Positions 54,121-63,768 of a stretch of DNA of 64,000 nucleotides are shown in pieces. Origin of the DNA: Actinomycetales bacterium (GTDB lineage: Bacteria > Actinomycetota > Actinomycetes > S36-B12). Every line of letters starts with the position of its first letter. The stretch's first letter is position 1. A program made the translations under genes and the position numbers. The notes under the pieces are model-generated. The model ran no database searches. It was not told the DNA's origin and was given only the letters and a program-made list of their open reading frames with translations. The stretch spans positions 51,323-115,322 of the forward strand of contig JAGWXF010000006.1 of NCBI GenBank assembly GCA_018970025.1, in the 5' to 3' direction.

Positions 54121-55899
54121 TCAGCCAGTCACGCCCATGGCCGCATACGGCCACGAACCGTAGGCCGGCCAGCTGTAGACCGGGCCGACGTTGGTGCCCG
54201 CCATCCGCTGGTCACGCCCGAAGCGGGTCGGGATCACCAGCATCTTCTGGGCAGCCGCCGTGTTCAGCTCCTGCCACATGGTGGCCTGCGTCGCACGGTC
54301 GAGCTCGGTCTGGGCCGCCTTGACCTGGGCGTTCCAGTCCTTGTCGTCCCAGCGGGACAGGTCGAACCCGCCATTGAGCGTCGTCAGCGGCGGGATGACC
54401 GTCGAAGCGTTCGGCCAGTCCGGGCCCCAGCCCGCGCCCATGAGCTCATGGGCCTTCTCGGGATCGAACACGATGCCGTAGTACTGCCCCGGCTCGATCG
54501 GGTTGGGCTTGAGGGTGATGCCCGCCTTGGCCATGCTGTCGACCCAGACAGCGGCAGCCTTGTCGGCATCGGCGCTCTGGGCGTAGTCCAGCGTGATCGT
54601 GGTCGGGCAGTCGCCGGCCTCCGCGATGAGCTTCTTCGCGAACTCCGCATCGCCGGTCGGCGGCACCGGCTGCCCGAGCAGGCCGTCCCACAGGCCGGTC
54701 GGGGCGTAGTCGACGCCGATGTTCGGCTTGATCAGGCCGTCAGCGAAGTCGCCGGCGTACTTGCCACCGGCGATGGTCCGCAGCGCCTCACGATCGATTG
54801 CGACGCCGATGGCCTGGCGGCACTTCTCGTTCGGGATCTTCTGCGTGTCGATCGCCACGTAGCGGGTGTACGGGTCGAAGGCGTCAATGCGCCGCGACTC
54901 GTAGGCCGGATCATCGAACACGATCGGCAGCGACGCGGTCGTCAGGCCCAGGGAGAGAGCGAACTCGTCGTTGCCCGAGGAGGCGATCATGCGCTGATCG
55001 ATCGCCGACTCGTCCAGGCCGAAGTCGTACTCCCAGGTATCCGGCAGTGCCTGCCGCCAGGAGTCCGTCGCCGGATCCCACTGGTCATTGCGGACCAGGA
55101 CGAGCTTGCCGCCCTTGCCGGTCTGGTAGCTCTGGATCTTGTAGGGGCCGTTCGACAGCGGCTTGTTGGCGTAGTCGGCGCCAGTATCGGCATCCTTGCG
55201 AACGGCGCCGAACCCCAGGGTGACCGCATAGCTGAAGTCCGGCACCGGCTGGTTCAGGTTGAAGGTGATGGTGTTGCCATCGCAGGTCACTGCCTTGTCG
55301 AACAGCGCCTGTCCCTCGCCGGAGTACGGGCCCTTGTACTGCGAGCTGCCGTCCTCGGCCGAGGGGATGTCCAGGTACACGAGTGCGTACGTCGGGCCGC
55401 CGGCGATGATGTCCGTGGCGAACGTGCGCGAGACGCCGTAGGCGACATCGGCGCAGGTGACCGGCTGGCCGTCCTCCCACTTGATGCCGTCCTTCAGGGT
55501 GAACGACCAGGTCTTGCCGCCATTCGTCGCGGTGCCCGTGTCGGTCGCCATGTCAGGGACCAGCGTCGTGCCCTCGTTGTTGTCCGGCGACATCTGGTAG
55601 GTCGTCAGCGACCGCATGATCGTGGCGCCGAGGAAGGCAAGATCCTCGCCGGTGTAGATCACCTGCGGATCGAGCGTCTGCAGCTGCTCGGCGTTGCTGA
55701 GGATGTAGATGGTGCCGCCCTTCTGCGGGCCAGCGGCCGCAGATGCGGCTGCTGATGCGGCACCGCTCGCGGCGCCAGAGGCTGCCCCACTCGCGCCGCC
55801 GGATGCATCGCCGCCACCGCCACCGCAGGCCGCCAGGATCAGCGAGCCGACGACGGCAGAGACCACGACGATCCCGGTGCGGGATCTGATCTTGCCCAT
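54121..55899 (-). CDS. oppA: peptide ABC transporter binding lipoprotein (OppA/DppA type)
   Basis: The product belongs to family 5 solute-binding proteins. The start is ATG 55899 after AGGAGGAAAT, giving 592 residues. The lipobox is LILAACG, then a Gly/Ser/Ala-rich linker (GGASGAASGAAS-type repeats) of about 30 residues. Later motifs include WSFTLKDGIKWEDGQPVTC and GPYKIQSYQTGKGGKLVLVR. It lies between oppC and oppB and is followed by a strong terminator. The peptide specificity is unknown. Confidence 0.94.
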   Translation of the reverse strand: MGKIRSRTGIVVVSAVVGSLILAACGGGGGDASGGASGAASGAASGAASAAASAAAGPQKGGTIYILSNAEQLQTLDPQVIYTGEDLAFLGATIMRSLTTYQMSPDNNEGTTLVPDMATDTGTATNGGKTWSFTLKDGIKWEDGQPVTCADVAYGVSRTFATDIIAGGPTYALVYLDIPSAEDGSSQYKGPYSGEGQALFDKAVTCDGNTITFNLNQPVPDFSYAVTLGFGAVRKDADTGADYANKPLSNGPYKIQSYQTGKGGKLVLVRNDQWDPATDSWRQALPDTWEYDFGLDESAIDQRMIASSGNDEFALSLGLTTASLPIVFDDPAYESRRIDAFDPYTRYVAIDTQKIPNEKCRQAIGVAIDREALRTIAGGKYAGDFADGLIKPNIGVDYAPTGLWDGLLGQPVPPTGDAEFAKKLIAEAGDCPTTITLDYAQSADADKAAAVWVDSMAKAGITLKPNPIEPGQYYGIVFDPEKAHELMGAGWGPDWPNASTVIPPLTTLNGGFDLSRWDDKDWNAQVKAAQTELDRATQATMWQELNTAAAQKMLVIPTRFGRDQRMAGTNVGPVYSWPAYGSWPYAAMGVTG

Positions 55900-56030
55900 A
55901 TTTCCTCCTGTGTGTCGCACCGGGGACATCCCTCGGTGTGTGTGCTCTCCGGCGGGTCGTACGCCCCGTTCGGGAGTCTGCTTCGGCCGGCTGGTACGAG
56001 CCGGCCCGAGCTCGGCAGGCAGCGCACCGG

Positions 56031-57020
56031 TCATAGCCGGCCCGCCTTCGGATCAAGGGCATCGCGTACCGCGTCGCCCACGAGGTTGAAGGTCACCACC
56101 AGGATCACCAGCACGGTGCCCGGGATGAAGAGGTAGCTGGGGATGATCGTGAAGTACTTCACGGAGTCCGCCAGCATCAGGCCGAACGACGTCTCAGGCG
56201 GGAGCACCCCGACACCGAGGAAGGACAGCACCGCCTCAGTGCCGATATAGGCCGGCAAGGTCAAGGTCGCGTAGACCAGGATCGGCGCCCACAGGTTCGG
56301 CAGGATCTCGCGGAAGAGGATGCGCGGGGTGCCCGCTCCAGAGGCGATGGCCGACTCGACGAACTCCCGCTCGCGCAGGCTGAGCACCTGGCCGCGGACG
56401 ATGCGGGCCAGGTAGGGCCAGCCGAACACGCTCAGGATGAGGATCAGGTAGGTGATGCGGGAAGCGTTGCCCTCCGGCACGCCCAGCGAGGTTATCCGTT
56501 CGGTCAGGGCCCCGGAGAGCGCCAGGATGATCAGCAGGAACGGGAAGGCGAGGATGAGATCCATCAGGCGGCCGATGATGGAGTCGACCGCTCCCCGGGA
56601 GTAGCCGGAGATGATGCCGATGACCGTCCCGATGGCGGTCGTGAGCAACGTGGCGACGGTCGCCACGAGCAGGGAGATGCGCAGTCCGTACAGCAGGCGG
56701 GCCAGGATGTCGCGACCGGTCCCCCACTCCACGCCCAGCGGGTGCTGCAGGCTGGCACCGCCCCAGGGCCCGATGGGCTTGCCTGCCTCCTCGGTATCGA
56801 TCGCCGTCGGGTCGAGCGCATAGGGGTCGACGCCGAGCAGATGGCAGATCAGGGGCGCGAAGATGGCGATGAGCACCAGCAGGATCAGCACACCCAGGCA
56901 GATCATGCCGGCGCGATCCCGCCGGAACCGTCCCCAGGCGATCTGCCAGATGGATCGGCCCTGGACCTCGTCAGGCTTCGCGCTCGACCGCTCAGGAGGC
57001 GCGACGAGGTCAGCAGCCAA
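56031..57020 (-). CDS. oppC: oligopeptide ABC transporter permease (OppC/DppC type)
   Basis: The 329-residue permease has the N-terminal cytoplasmic part SIWQIAWGRFRRDRAGMICL, then about six helices, and the coupling loop SAIASGAGTPRILFREILPN. It is full length. TTG 57020 is likely the start, four bases after GAGG; a later GTG in frame (the Val before APPERSS) is possible. It is the first gene of the transporter block and is separated from typA by a repeat region. Confidence 0.93.
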   Translation of the reverse strand: MAADLVAPPERSSAKPDEVQGRSIWQIAWGRFRRDRAGMICLGVLILLVLIAIFAPLICHLLGVDPYALDPTAIDTEEAGKPIGPWGGASLQHPLGVEWGTGRDILARLLYGLRISLLVATVATLLTTAIGTVIGIISGYSRGAVDSIIGRLMDLILAFPFLLIILALSGALTERITSLGVPEGNASRITYLILILSVFGWPYLARIVRGQVLSLREREFVESAIASGAGTPRILFREILPNLWAPILVYATLTLPAYIGTEAVLSFLGVGVLPPETSFGLMLADSVKYFTIIPSYLFIPGTVLVILVVTFNLVGDAVRDALDPKAGRL

Positions 57021-57078
57021 CGCCCCTCACCTCGCTTCCTGGCAGTCGACGCCCGGCGATGCCCGCGCGGACGGAGGC

Positions 57079-57111
57079 ACTGTACGCCCGACCCCCACGG
57101 CGGTGGGTCAA
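57079..57111 (-). promoter_or_regulatory. weak promoter candidate for the opp block
   Basis: TTGACC (57111-57106) and TACAGT (57084-57079) lie on the minus strand with a spacer of 21 bases, longer than usual. The -10 box is good. It lies about 60 bases before the oppC start. Confidence 0.3.
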
Positions 57112-57152
57112 ACTGGGCAAAGGGGCTCTCAGATCGTTACCGATGCCCCATC

Positions 57153-57264
57153 ACCGGGCCGACCGGCCCGCGCGAGCTCATGACCGGGCCGACCGGCCCG
57201 CGCGAGCTCATGACCGGGCCGACCGGCCCGCGCGAGCTCATGACCGGGCCGACCGGCCCGCGCG
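57153..57264. repeat. 30-base tandem repeat with internal palindrome, downstream of typA
   Basis: Three exact 30-base copies (57153-57182, 57183-57212, 57213-57242) and a fourth shortened copy begin ACCGGGCCGACCGGCCCGCG. Each contains GGGCCG and CGGCCC arms around two bases, so each can form a hairpin. The tract covers the end of typA and the first part of the spacer to oppC. It can act as serial terminators for typA. There are no spacers between copies. Confidence 0.95.
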
Positions 57265-59124
57265 GACCCGATCCGTCTGCGACAGCAGCACCTTGCGCAT
57301 CCGAACGGTCGCCGGGGTGACCTCGACGCACTCGTCCTCCCGGCAGAACTCAAGGGCCTGCTCAAGGGAGAGCTGGCGGTGCGGGATCAGCGGGACGAGC
57401 ACGTCGCCGGAGGACTGCCGCATATTGGTGAGCTTCTTCTCCTTGGTGGGGTTGACGTCCATGTCGTCCGACCGGGAGTTCTCCCCCACGATCATGCCCT
57501 CGTAGACCTCGGTGCCCGGGCCCACGAACATGGTGCCCCGCTCCTGCAGGTTCGCCAGGGCGAATCCCGTGGTCGAGCCGGTGCGATCGGCGACCAGGGA
57601 GCCGGTCGGCCGGGTCCGCAGCTCCCCATGCCAGGGCTCATAGCGGTCGAAGACATGGTGCAGCAGGCCGGTGCCGCGGGTCTCGGTGAGGAACTCCGTC
57701 CGAAAGCCGATCAGGCCACGCGCTGGCACCAGGTACTCCATCCGCACCCAGCCGGTGCCGTGGTTGACCATCTGCTCCATCCGGCCCTTGCGCAACGCCA
57801 TCAGCTGGGTGACCACTCCGAGGTAGTCCTCCGGGATGTCGACCGAGAGCCGCTCCATCGGCTCATGCACCTTGCCGTCGATGACCCGGGTCACCACCTG
57901 CGGCTTGCCCACGGTGAGCTCGAAGCCCTCCCGGCGCATCAGCTCGACCAGGATGGCCAGCTGCAGCTCCCCTCGGCCCTGGACCTCCCAGGTATCCGGC
58001 CGCTCGGTCGGCAGCATCCGGATCGAGACATTGCCGATCAGCTCCGCCTCCAGGCGGGCCTTGACCATGCTGGCCGTGAGCTTCGACCCGCTCCTGCCGG
58101 CCAGCGGCGAGGTATTGATGCCGATCGTCATCGAGATAGAGGGCTCGTCCACCGTGATGACCGGCAGGGCGACGGGATGCTCCGGGTCCGCCAGGGTCTC
58201 GCCGATGGTGATCTCGGGGATGCCCGCGACCGCGATGATGTCGCCTGGGCCCGCGCTCTGCGCCGGCACCCGATCCAGCGCCTTGGTCACCAGCAGCTCG
58301 ACGACCTTGGCGCGCTCGACTGAGCCGTCCGTCTTCATCCAGGCCACCTGCTGGCCCTTGCGGATCGTCCCCTGATGGACCCGGCACAGGGCCAGGCGGC
58401 CGAGGTAGGGCGAGGCGTCGAGGTTCGTGACATGGGCCTGCAGTGGCCGGGCCGGGTCGAAGGCAGGGGCCGGGATGGTCTGCAGCAGGGTGGTGAACAG
58501 CGGCTGCAGGTTCTCCTCGTCGGGCATGCCGCCATCGGCCGGACGGCTCAGCGAGGCGCGGCCGGCCTTGGCGCTGGTGTAGACGATCGGGAAGTCGATC
58601 TGGTCCTCAGCGGCATCGAGGTCGAGGAAGAGCTCATAGGCCTCGTCCACGACCGCCGCGATGCGGGCATCAGAGCGATCGACCTTGTTGATGACCAGCA
58701 CCACCGGCAGCCGCTTGTGCAGGGCCTTGCGGAGCACGAACCGGGTCTGCGGGAGCGGGCCCTCGGAGGCGTCCACGAGCAGGACGACCCCATCGACCAT
58801 CTCCAGCCCCCGCTCCACCTCCCCGCCGAAGTCGGCGTGGCCGGGCGTGTCGATGATGTTGAAGGTGACCCCGCCCTCCGGGGCACCCGGGCCGGTGTAG
58901 TGCACCGAGGTGTTCTTTGCCAGGATCGTGATGCCCTTCTCCCGCTCGAGGTCCATGGAGTCCATGACCCGATCGGCGACGTCCTGGTTCTCCCGGAAGG
59001 CACCCGACTGCCACAGCATCGCGTCGACCAGGGTGGTCTTGCCGTGATCGACGTGGGCGATGATCGCGATGTTCCGCAGGTCGTCGCGGCGGGCGAGGGA
59101 CTGATCTGACTGTGGCTGCACCAC
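57238..59124 (-). CDS. typA: ribosome-binding GTPase TypA/BipA
   Basis: TypA is an EF-G-like GTPase involved in stress adaptation and ribosome assembly. The 628-residue protein has [46 protein letters not shown] and [10 protein letters not shown], then domain III and the C-terminal TypA-specific part with [20 protein letters not shown] and [15 protein letters not shown] 59124 is the start. The last ten codons are part of the 30-base repeat tract, so the C-terminus (VRAGRSARS) may vary with copy number. Confidence 0.97.
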   Translation of the reverse strand: MVQPQSDQSLARRDDLRNIAIIAHVDHGKTTLVDAMLWQSGAFRENQDVADRVMDSMDLEREKGITILAKNTSVHYTGPGAPEGGVTFNIIDTPGHADFGGEVERGLEMVDGVVLLVDASEGPLPQTRFVLRKALHKRLPVVLVINKVDRSDARIAAVVDEAYELFLDLDAAEDQIDFPIVYTSAKAGRASLSRPADGGMPDEENLQPLFTTLLQTIPAPAFDPARPLQAHVTNLDASPYLGRLALCRVHQGTIRKGQQVAWMKTDGSVERAKVVELLVTKALDRVPAQSAGPGDIIAVAGIPEITIGETLADPEHPVALPVITVDEPSISMTIGINTSPLAGRSGSKLTASMVKARLEAELIGNVSIRMLPTERPDTWEVQGRGELQLAILVELMRREGFELTVGKPQVVTRVIDGKVHEPMERLSVDIPEDYLGVVTQLMALRKGRMEQMVNHGTGWVRMEYLVPARGLIGFRTEFLTETRGTGLLHHVFDRYEPWHGELRTRPTGSLVADRTGSTTGFALANLQERGTMFVGPGTEVYEGMIVGENSRSDDMDVNPTKEKKLTNMRQSSGDVLVPLIPHRQLSLEQALEFCREDECVEVTPATVRMRKVLLSQTDRVRAGRSARS

Positions 59125-59227
59125 CTGACCCTACGAGGTGGCACGCTCACCACTGAAATCGTGCGAGCGACGTGCGATCTCGGTCACGCAGCGGCCCGTC
59201 GGCGGGCTCGGCCGGAAGGGGAAGGTC

Positions 59228-59887
59228 ATGGTCATCTACTCGGAGATCCCGTCCCGGGGATTCCGGCAGTTCCTCGGCGACCTGTGGGTGATCGCCTGGG
59301 GCGTGCTGTCGGTCTGGATCGCGTCCAAGATCCACGACCTGGTGATGAACCTCGCCGCCCCCGGCCGGGCACTGGTCAGCGGGGCAACCAACCTGGCCGC
59401 CAGCATCACCGATGCGGGCGACAAGGTCGGATCAGTGCCGCTGATCGGCGACGCCCTGTCCCAGCCCTTCGATGCCATGAGCGGCGCCGCCATGTTCATC
59501 GCCTCCGCGGGCCAGGCCCAGGTGGACGCCGTCACGGCGCTGGCCACCTTCCTGCAGTGGTCGATCATCGTGCTGGCGATCCTGCCGCTGGCCTCCATCT
59601 GGATCCCGATGCGCCTGGCCTTCATCCGCCGGGCCTCGGCCGCCCGCCGGTTCGTGGATGCCAGCGCCGACCTGGACCTGTTCGCGCTGCGGGCCATGGC
59701 CCGGCAGCCGCTGCACCTGCTGGCGCGCATCGACGACGACCCCGTGGGGGCCTGGCGTCGCGGTGACCCCCATGTCATCCATGCCCTGGCCTCGCTGGAA
59801 CTGCGGGCCGAGGGCATCCGAACCCCCGCCCTCGAGCTCACCTCCTTCGCGGGGGACGGCTCGGACTTCGGCCGTCACGCCCGCTGA
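59228..59887 (+). CDS. putative membrane protein, unknown
   Basis: The 219-residue product (ATG 59228, after AAGGGGAAGG) has a hydrophobic segment at about residues 17-35 (LWVIAWGVLSVWIASKI) and a second one near 115-135 (WSIIVLAILPLASIWIPM), separated by an Ala/Gly-rich part. The C-terminal 85 residues are soluble with many Arg and Asp residues (FVDASADLDLFALRAMARQP). No known motif was recognised. It is divergent from typA. Function unknown. Confidence 0.7.
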   Translation: MVIYSEIPSRGFRQFLGDLWVIAWGVLSVWIASKIHDLVMNLAAPGRALVSGATNLAASITDAGDKVGSVPLIGDALSQPFDAMSGAAMFIASAGQAQVDAVTALATFLQWSIIVLAILPLASIWIPMRLAFIRRASAARRFVDASADLDLFALRAMARQPLHLLARIDDDPVGAWRRGDPHVIHALASLELRAEGIRTPALELTSFAGDGSDFGRHAR

Positions 59888-59934
59888 CGCCTGCCCTTGG
59901 GCTGCCCGCGTGCTCTTCGTGCACCGACCAGTGA

Positions 59935-60645
59935 TCAGGCGACCCTGAGGGCCGACATCCGCGGCAGGGTGGGCACCGACGCGGTCGAGATCGCCGCGCT
60001 GGTGTCGTCCGTCTCATAGAAGCGGATGACCCGACCGAGCTCGACCCCGGTCGGCTTGACGGCGTACCACAGGGTGGTGTTCTGGACCCCGAACGAAAGG
60101 GTGAGGCCCTCCGAGGCCTCGCTCGGCTTGCCGGTGTAGTCGATGAGCCAGCTGCCGGCCGGCAGCGGCTCGGGCAGATTCGCCGCTGGCAGCCAGGCCC
60201 GCAGCCAGGTCACGCCGTCGATATCCGTCGACTTGCGCGCTCGGCACTTCCAGGTGGCCTTCGCATCGGCGGTCACGGTGTTCGGGTAGGCCTTGGTCAC
60301 CGTGCGCGAGCAGGACCGCTTGCCGTCCAGGTAGGTCACCTTCCCCGGCTCGCCCTCGAAGGCACGCCTGCTCGTTCGGGTGACGCCCGACCTGAAGAAG
60401 ATCGATCCGATCTGGTACGACTCGAAGCCTGCCCCGATGTAGGCCGTTCGCGCCGCGAATGGCCCCGACGCCATGGCGTCAAGGCGCCCGGTCACCAGCA
60501 CTGCTCCCGGCGAGCCGAGCACCTCCGCCGATGCGGTGATCGGCACCTTCGGGCAGACCGTCGGGTCACACGTCGCCTGGGCTGCCGGCGCGACCACGAG
60601 CAGGCCGACCGCGCAGGCCAGCACGAGCATCACGCGAGCAGGCAT
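59935..60645 (-). CDS. secreted protein of unknown function
   Basis: The 236-residue product has a Sec signal peptide with likely cleavage after AQA (about residue 24), and then TCDPTVCPKV with two Cys. The mature part has further Cys in KRSCSRTV and TWKCRARK, which could form disulfides. No catalytic motif was recognised. It may start at ATG 60645 or one codon earlier at GTG 60648; the ATG has better spacing from GGGG. Possibly a cell-surface or periplasmic-space protein. Confidence 0.7.
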   Translation of the reverse strand: MPARVMLVLACAVGLLVVAPAAQATCDPTVCPKVPITASAEVLGSPGAVLVTGRLDAMASGPFAARTAYIGAGFESYQIGSIFFRSGVTRTSRRAFEGEPGKVTYLDGKRSCSRTVTKAYPNTVTADAKATWKCRARKSTDIDGVTWLRAWLPAANLPEPLPAGSWLIDYTGKPSEASEGLTLSFGVQNTTLWYAVKPTGVELGRVIRFYETDDTSAAISTASVPTLPRMSALRVA

Positions 60646-60657
60646 CACGGCCCCAGG

Positions 60658-61179
60658 CTAGCCATGAGCAGGCCCGTTCCACAGGTCGAATCCGGGCAAG
60701 CCGTTGCCCGTGAGGATCTCATTGGCCTCCGACGCATGCCAGACGTCGTGCATGTGGACACGCTGGATGACGGAGCCTCGCGTATGAGTCCAGTCCTCGC
60801 CCCACGTCGGCTGATGCAGCTCCTCGGCCAGATCCTCAAGGGACCAGCGACCAAGCGCCCCCTCGACGATCGCGAACGTCGAGGTGAGCGCGTGAACGAG
60901 CGCACGCGCATCGAGGGGATGCTCGAGGTCGTCATCGCCCGGGCAGTTCCATGCTGCGTTCGGGAAGGGCGTGGCCGATGCCCCTGGCTCGCCCGCGAAG
61001 TCGCACAGCCAGAAGACCCGCTGACAGGCGGCGTGCCCGACGACCGCCCACAGCGGCCAGCGGCCTGGCCCGGCCGACCAGGCGAGTTCCACTGGCGTCA
61101 GCGCTTCGATGCAGTCGCGAAGTTGCGAGTTCAGGTGCGACCAGCTGCTGAACGCTGGCCCGATCGGTGCAGGAGTCAC
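60658..61179 (-). CDS. DinB-family protein
   Basis: This 173-residue product has the layout of DinB/YfiT-like four-helix proteins: HLNSQLRDCIEALTPVELAW at the start, a His in WAVVGHAACQRVFWL, and VHMHDVWHASEANEIL with two further His, which could bind a divalent metal. Actinobacterial members include mycothiol-dependent transferases, fitting mshB in the window, but this is only an inference. GTG 61179 overlaps the GNAT stop by four bases (GTGA). Confidence 0.75.
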   Translation of the reverse strand: MTPAPIGPAFSSWSHLNSQLRDCIEALTPVELAWSAGPGRWPLWAVVGHAACQRVFWLCDFAGEPGASATPFPNAAWNCPGDDDLEHPLDARALVHALTSTFAIVEGALGRWSLEDLAEELHQPTWGEDWTHTRGSVIQRVHMHDVWHASEANEILTGNGLPGFDLWNGPAHG

Positions 61180-61661
61180 CGGGTCATCCAACCGGCTACC
61201 GGATCGGTCCAGGGCAGTTGCAGGAGATAGTCGGGCAGGCCCTCCTCGTTTCCGGACCCATCGGTCTGGTCGACGATCGCGAATCCGTGGCCACGGTAGA
61301 AGGCGACCGCACCCTGGTTCGACTGAAAGGTCCACAGTCGCACCGGCCGGCCCGGCAGCTCCTCGCACATCCGCTTGAGCAGGGACGTCCCGATGCCCTG
61401 GCCCTGCGACCCGGGGGCGACGTAGAGATGGTCGATCATCTGGCCTTGGCCGAGGACGAACCCGAGCACCACGCCGTCAGACTCCAGGCAGAACCCGATG
61501 GACGAGGAGACCTGCTGCGCGTAGAACGCGATGTCCTCCGCCGGGGTATGCAGGTCGGGCAGGTCGGCAATCGCGGCATGCCGGGCGGCTCGAGCAAGCC
61601 GGGCAATGGCAGGTGCATCAGCGGGGCGAAGCGCCCGCATCACCCCGGACGTGCCCGACAT
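61176..61661 (-). CDS. GNAT-family N-acetyltransferase
   Basis: The 161-residue product has the GNAT fold: the strand DHLYVAPGSQGQGIGTSLLK carries the acetyl-CoA binding segment (QGQGIG), and GAVAFYRGHGFAIVDQT is motif B. The substrate is unknown. ATG 61661 is the start; a second in-frame ATG seven codons later (MRALRP) is possible. It is coupled with the DinB-family gene by overlap. Confidence 0.9.
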   Translation of the reverse strand: MSGTSGVMRALRPADAPAIARLARAARHAAIADLPDLHTPAEDIAFYAQQVSSSIGFCLESDGVVLGFVLGQGQMIDHLYVAPGSQGQGIGTSLLKRMCEELPGRPVRLWTFQSNQGAVAFYRGHGFAIVDQTDGSGNEEGLPDYLLQLPWTDPVAGWMTR

Positions 61662-61695
61662 ATGCGAGATAGACCGGGCCAGCCGCTACCGGCGA

Positions 61696-61902
61696 CTACA
61701 GGCCGTGGTCGTTGCGATAGATGTGCACGACAGCGTTGGCGTGACCGTGGCCCATCCCCAGGCCTTTCAGGAAGGCGACCTGCTCCATGTGCCTGGCGTC
61801 CCGCACGGCATCGAGCTGCCCCATCCAGTACGCAATGGCATGGCCGTACTTCTTCTCAATCGAGGGAACATACGAGGCGGGCCCGCCAACCTTTTCAGTC
61901 AC
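61696..61902 (-). CDS. DUF4287-like small protein
   Basis: The 68-residue product starts at GTG 61902, four bases after AGGAG, reading TEKVGGPASYVPSIEKKYGH and then YWMGQLDAVRDARHMEQVAF and GLGMGHGHANAVVHIYR. This is the compact DUF4287 domain. Two upstream ATGs would lengthen it into the VOC gene with no ribosome binding site. It begins one base after the VOC stop. Function unknown. Confidence 0.8.
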   Translation of the reverse strand: MTEKVGGPASYVPSIEKKYGHAIAYWMGQLDAVRDARHMEQVAFLKGLGMGHGHANAVVHIYRNDHGL

Positions 61903-61903
61903 G

Positions 61904-62320
61904 TCACTCCTGTCTGGCGAAGTCATCTGGAATTCTGCCATCCACGGGCTCGATCAGGTCCCACCGATTGCCGTAGCGGTCCTCGAAGACCACGACCGTT
62001 CCGTACGGCTCCCGCCGCGGGACCTCGGTCATCCGGACGCCACGAGCGACCAGCCGGGCGTGCTCACCGGCGAAGTCCGCGGTGTGCAGGAAGAATCCGA
62101 CGCGGCCGCCGGACTGACGGCCCATGGCGGCCCGCTGCTCATCAGTCGAGGCAACCGCCAGGAGCAGGCACGAGCCCTGCGGCCCGGGTGCGACCCGCAC
62201 CCAGCGCTTGCCGGCACCGAGGTCGGTGTCCTCGATGAGGCGGAAGCCGAGGTCCTCGACGTAGTGCGCTATCCCCGTGTCGTAGTCGTCCACGAGGACG
62301 GTGACAGCGTGCAGGTGCAT
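61904..62320 (-). CDS. VOC-family protein (glyoxalase/dioxygenase superfamily)
   Basis: The 138-residue product has two beta-alpha-beta-beta-beta units: HAVTVLVDDYDTGIAHYVED with RWVRVAPGPQGSCLLLAV, and VGFFLHTADFAGEHARLVAR with YGTVVVFEDRYGNRWDLIEP. Candidate metal ligands are His4 and the Glu in WDLIEP. It may act on a thiol adduct or bind a small molecule; no specific substrate can be assigned. It is the first of four close genes (VOC, DUF4287, GNAT, DinB). Confidence 0.85.
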   Translation of the reverse strand: MHLHAVTVLVDDYDTGIAHYVEDLGFRLIEDTDLGAGKRWVRVAPGPQGSCLLLAVASTDEQRAAMGRQSGGRVGFFLHTADFAGEHARLVARGVRMTEVPRREPYGTVVVFEDRYGNRWDLIEPVDGRIPDDFARQE

Positions 62321-62375
62321 GCCGTCACCGTAGATGCCGGAGAGTGATTGCCGGGTGCATGACTCGTTGCCGGCG

Positions 62376-63449
62376 CTAGACGTTGAACCTGAACTCGACG
62401 ACGTCGCCGTCCGCCATCGTGTAGTCCTTGCCCTCGATGCGCACCTTGCCCCGTGCCTTGGCCTCGCTCATGGAGCCGGCATCGACGAGGTCGTCGAATG
62501 AGACCACCTCGGCCTTGATGAAGCCCTTCTGGAAGTCGGTGTGGATCACCCCGGCTGCCTCAGGGGCCGTCGCCCCCTTGCGGATGGTCCAGGCCCGCGC
62601 CTCCTTCGGCCCCGCCGTCAGGTAGGTCTGCAGGCCCAGGGTGTCGAACCCGACACGGGCCAGGGCGGCCAGGCCGGACTCCGCTTGGCCCACCGATTGC
62701 AGCAGCTCCAGGGCCTCCTCCCCGGGCAGCTCGACCAGCTCGGCCTCCAGCTTGGCGTCGAGGAATACCGCCTCAGCCGGGGCGACCAGCCGCCGCATTC
62801 GCTCCTTGAAGGCCTCGTCGAGGAGCTCGTCCTCGTCGACATTGATGACGTAGACGAACGGCTTGGCGGTTAGCAGGAACAGCTCACGCAAGGGCGCTGG
62901 GTCCAGGCCGGACTGGAAGATCGTGGTGCCCTCGTCGAGCAGGGTGCGGGCCTGCTCGGCGGCCGCCAACGCCGGCGCCTTCGCCTTGTCGTTGCGCGCC
63001 TCCTTCTGCAGGCGCGGGATGGCCTTCTCCAGGGTCTGCAGGTCGGCGAGGATCAGCTCGGTGTTGATCGTCGCCATGTCCTCCTCAGGCGATACCCGGC
63101 CCTCGACGTGCACGACGTCGTCATCGGTGAAGGCCCGCAGCACCTGGCAGATGGCGTCCGACTCCCGGATATTGGCCAGGAACTTGTTGCCGAGCCCGGC
63201 GCCCTCGCTGGCACCCTTGACGATCCCGGCGATGTCGACGAACGTGACGGTGGCAGGGATCACGCGCTCCGAGCCGAAGATGCCGGCGAGCACGTCCAGG
63301 CGTGGGTCCGGCACCCCGACCACGCCCGTATTCGGCTCGATCGTGGCGAACGGGTAGTTCGCCGCGAGGACGTCATTCCTGGTCAGCGCATTGAACAGCG
63401 TGGACTTGCCGACATTCGGCAGCCCGACGATGCCTAGGGTCAAGGCCAA
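62376..63449 (-). CDS. ychF: redox-regulated ATPase YchF
   Basis: YchF is an Obg-family P-loop protein that prefers ATP and binds the ribosome. The 357-residue product has GLPNVGKSTLFNALT, the altered G4-like NVDEDEL (in VYVINVDEDELL), and the C-terminal TGS domain with TYLTAGPKEARAWTIRKGA. The start is TTG 63449 (MALTLGIVG). The gene is complete. It overlaps nothing and ends 55 bases before the VOC gene. Confidence 0.97.
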   Translation of the reverse strand: MALTLGIVGLPNVGKSTLFNALTRNDVLAANYPFATIEPNTGVVGVPDPRLDVLAGIFGSERVIPATVTFVDIAGIVKGASEGAGLGNKFLANIRESDAICQVLRAFTDDDVVHVEGRVSPEEDMATINTELILADLQTLEKAIPRLQKEARNDKAKAPALAAAEQARTLLDEGTTIFQSGLDPAPLRELFLLTAKPFVYVINVDEDELLDEAFKERMRRLVAPAEAVFLDAKLEAELVELPGEEALELLQSVGQAESGLAALARVGFDTLGLQTYLTAGPKEARAWTIRKGATAPEAAGVIHTDFQKGFIKAEVVSFDDLVDAGSMSEAKARGKVRIEGKDYTMADGDVVEFRFNV

Positions 63450-63720
63450 TGTGCCAAAACCTCTCTATGACGGTGCTGAGGGGGCGGCCAGCGTGGCACG
63501 AAGACACGGCGGACTCGGCGGGCAGGTGCTCAAGGGTAGCGGCCTACATCCGCGCCTCCGCCGTCATGGGCCGCACGGACGCCGACCACGACGCGTACCC
63601 GGCTCTCGCGATCCAGCGGGATGCCATCCAGCGTTGGGCTGACGCGAACGGCGTCCGTGTCGAGCGCTGATACGAGGACGAGGACAAGACCGGCCGCGGA
63701 CTGAAGGGTCCATGGCGTGG
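63450..63720 (+). pseudogene. serine recombinase remnant, N-terminal domain with in-frame stop
   Basis: From 63536 the frame reads VAAYIRASAVMGRTDAD and then AIQRDAIQRWADANGVRVER, which is the N-terminal catalytic start of a serine site-specific recombinase (Ser in IRAS). A TGA at 63668-63670 stops the frame, then YEDEDKTGRGLKGP continues it to about 63713. After that the similarity is lost. The large C-terminal recombinase domains are missing, so the gene is broken by a nonsense change and a deletion. No ribosome binding site is clear. Confidence 0.75.
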
Positions 63721-63768
63721 GCGTGGTGTGGGAAACTGCGCCGGTGCGGGAATGTGGGCTCCACCCCC

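Noticed and set aside
57153..57264. Possible CRISPR array
   Set aside because: The 30-base copies follow each other directly with no spacers and no cas genes are nearby.
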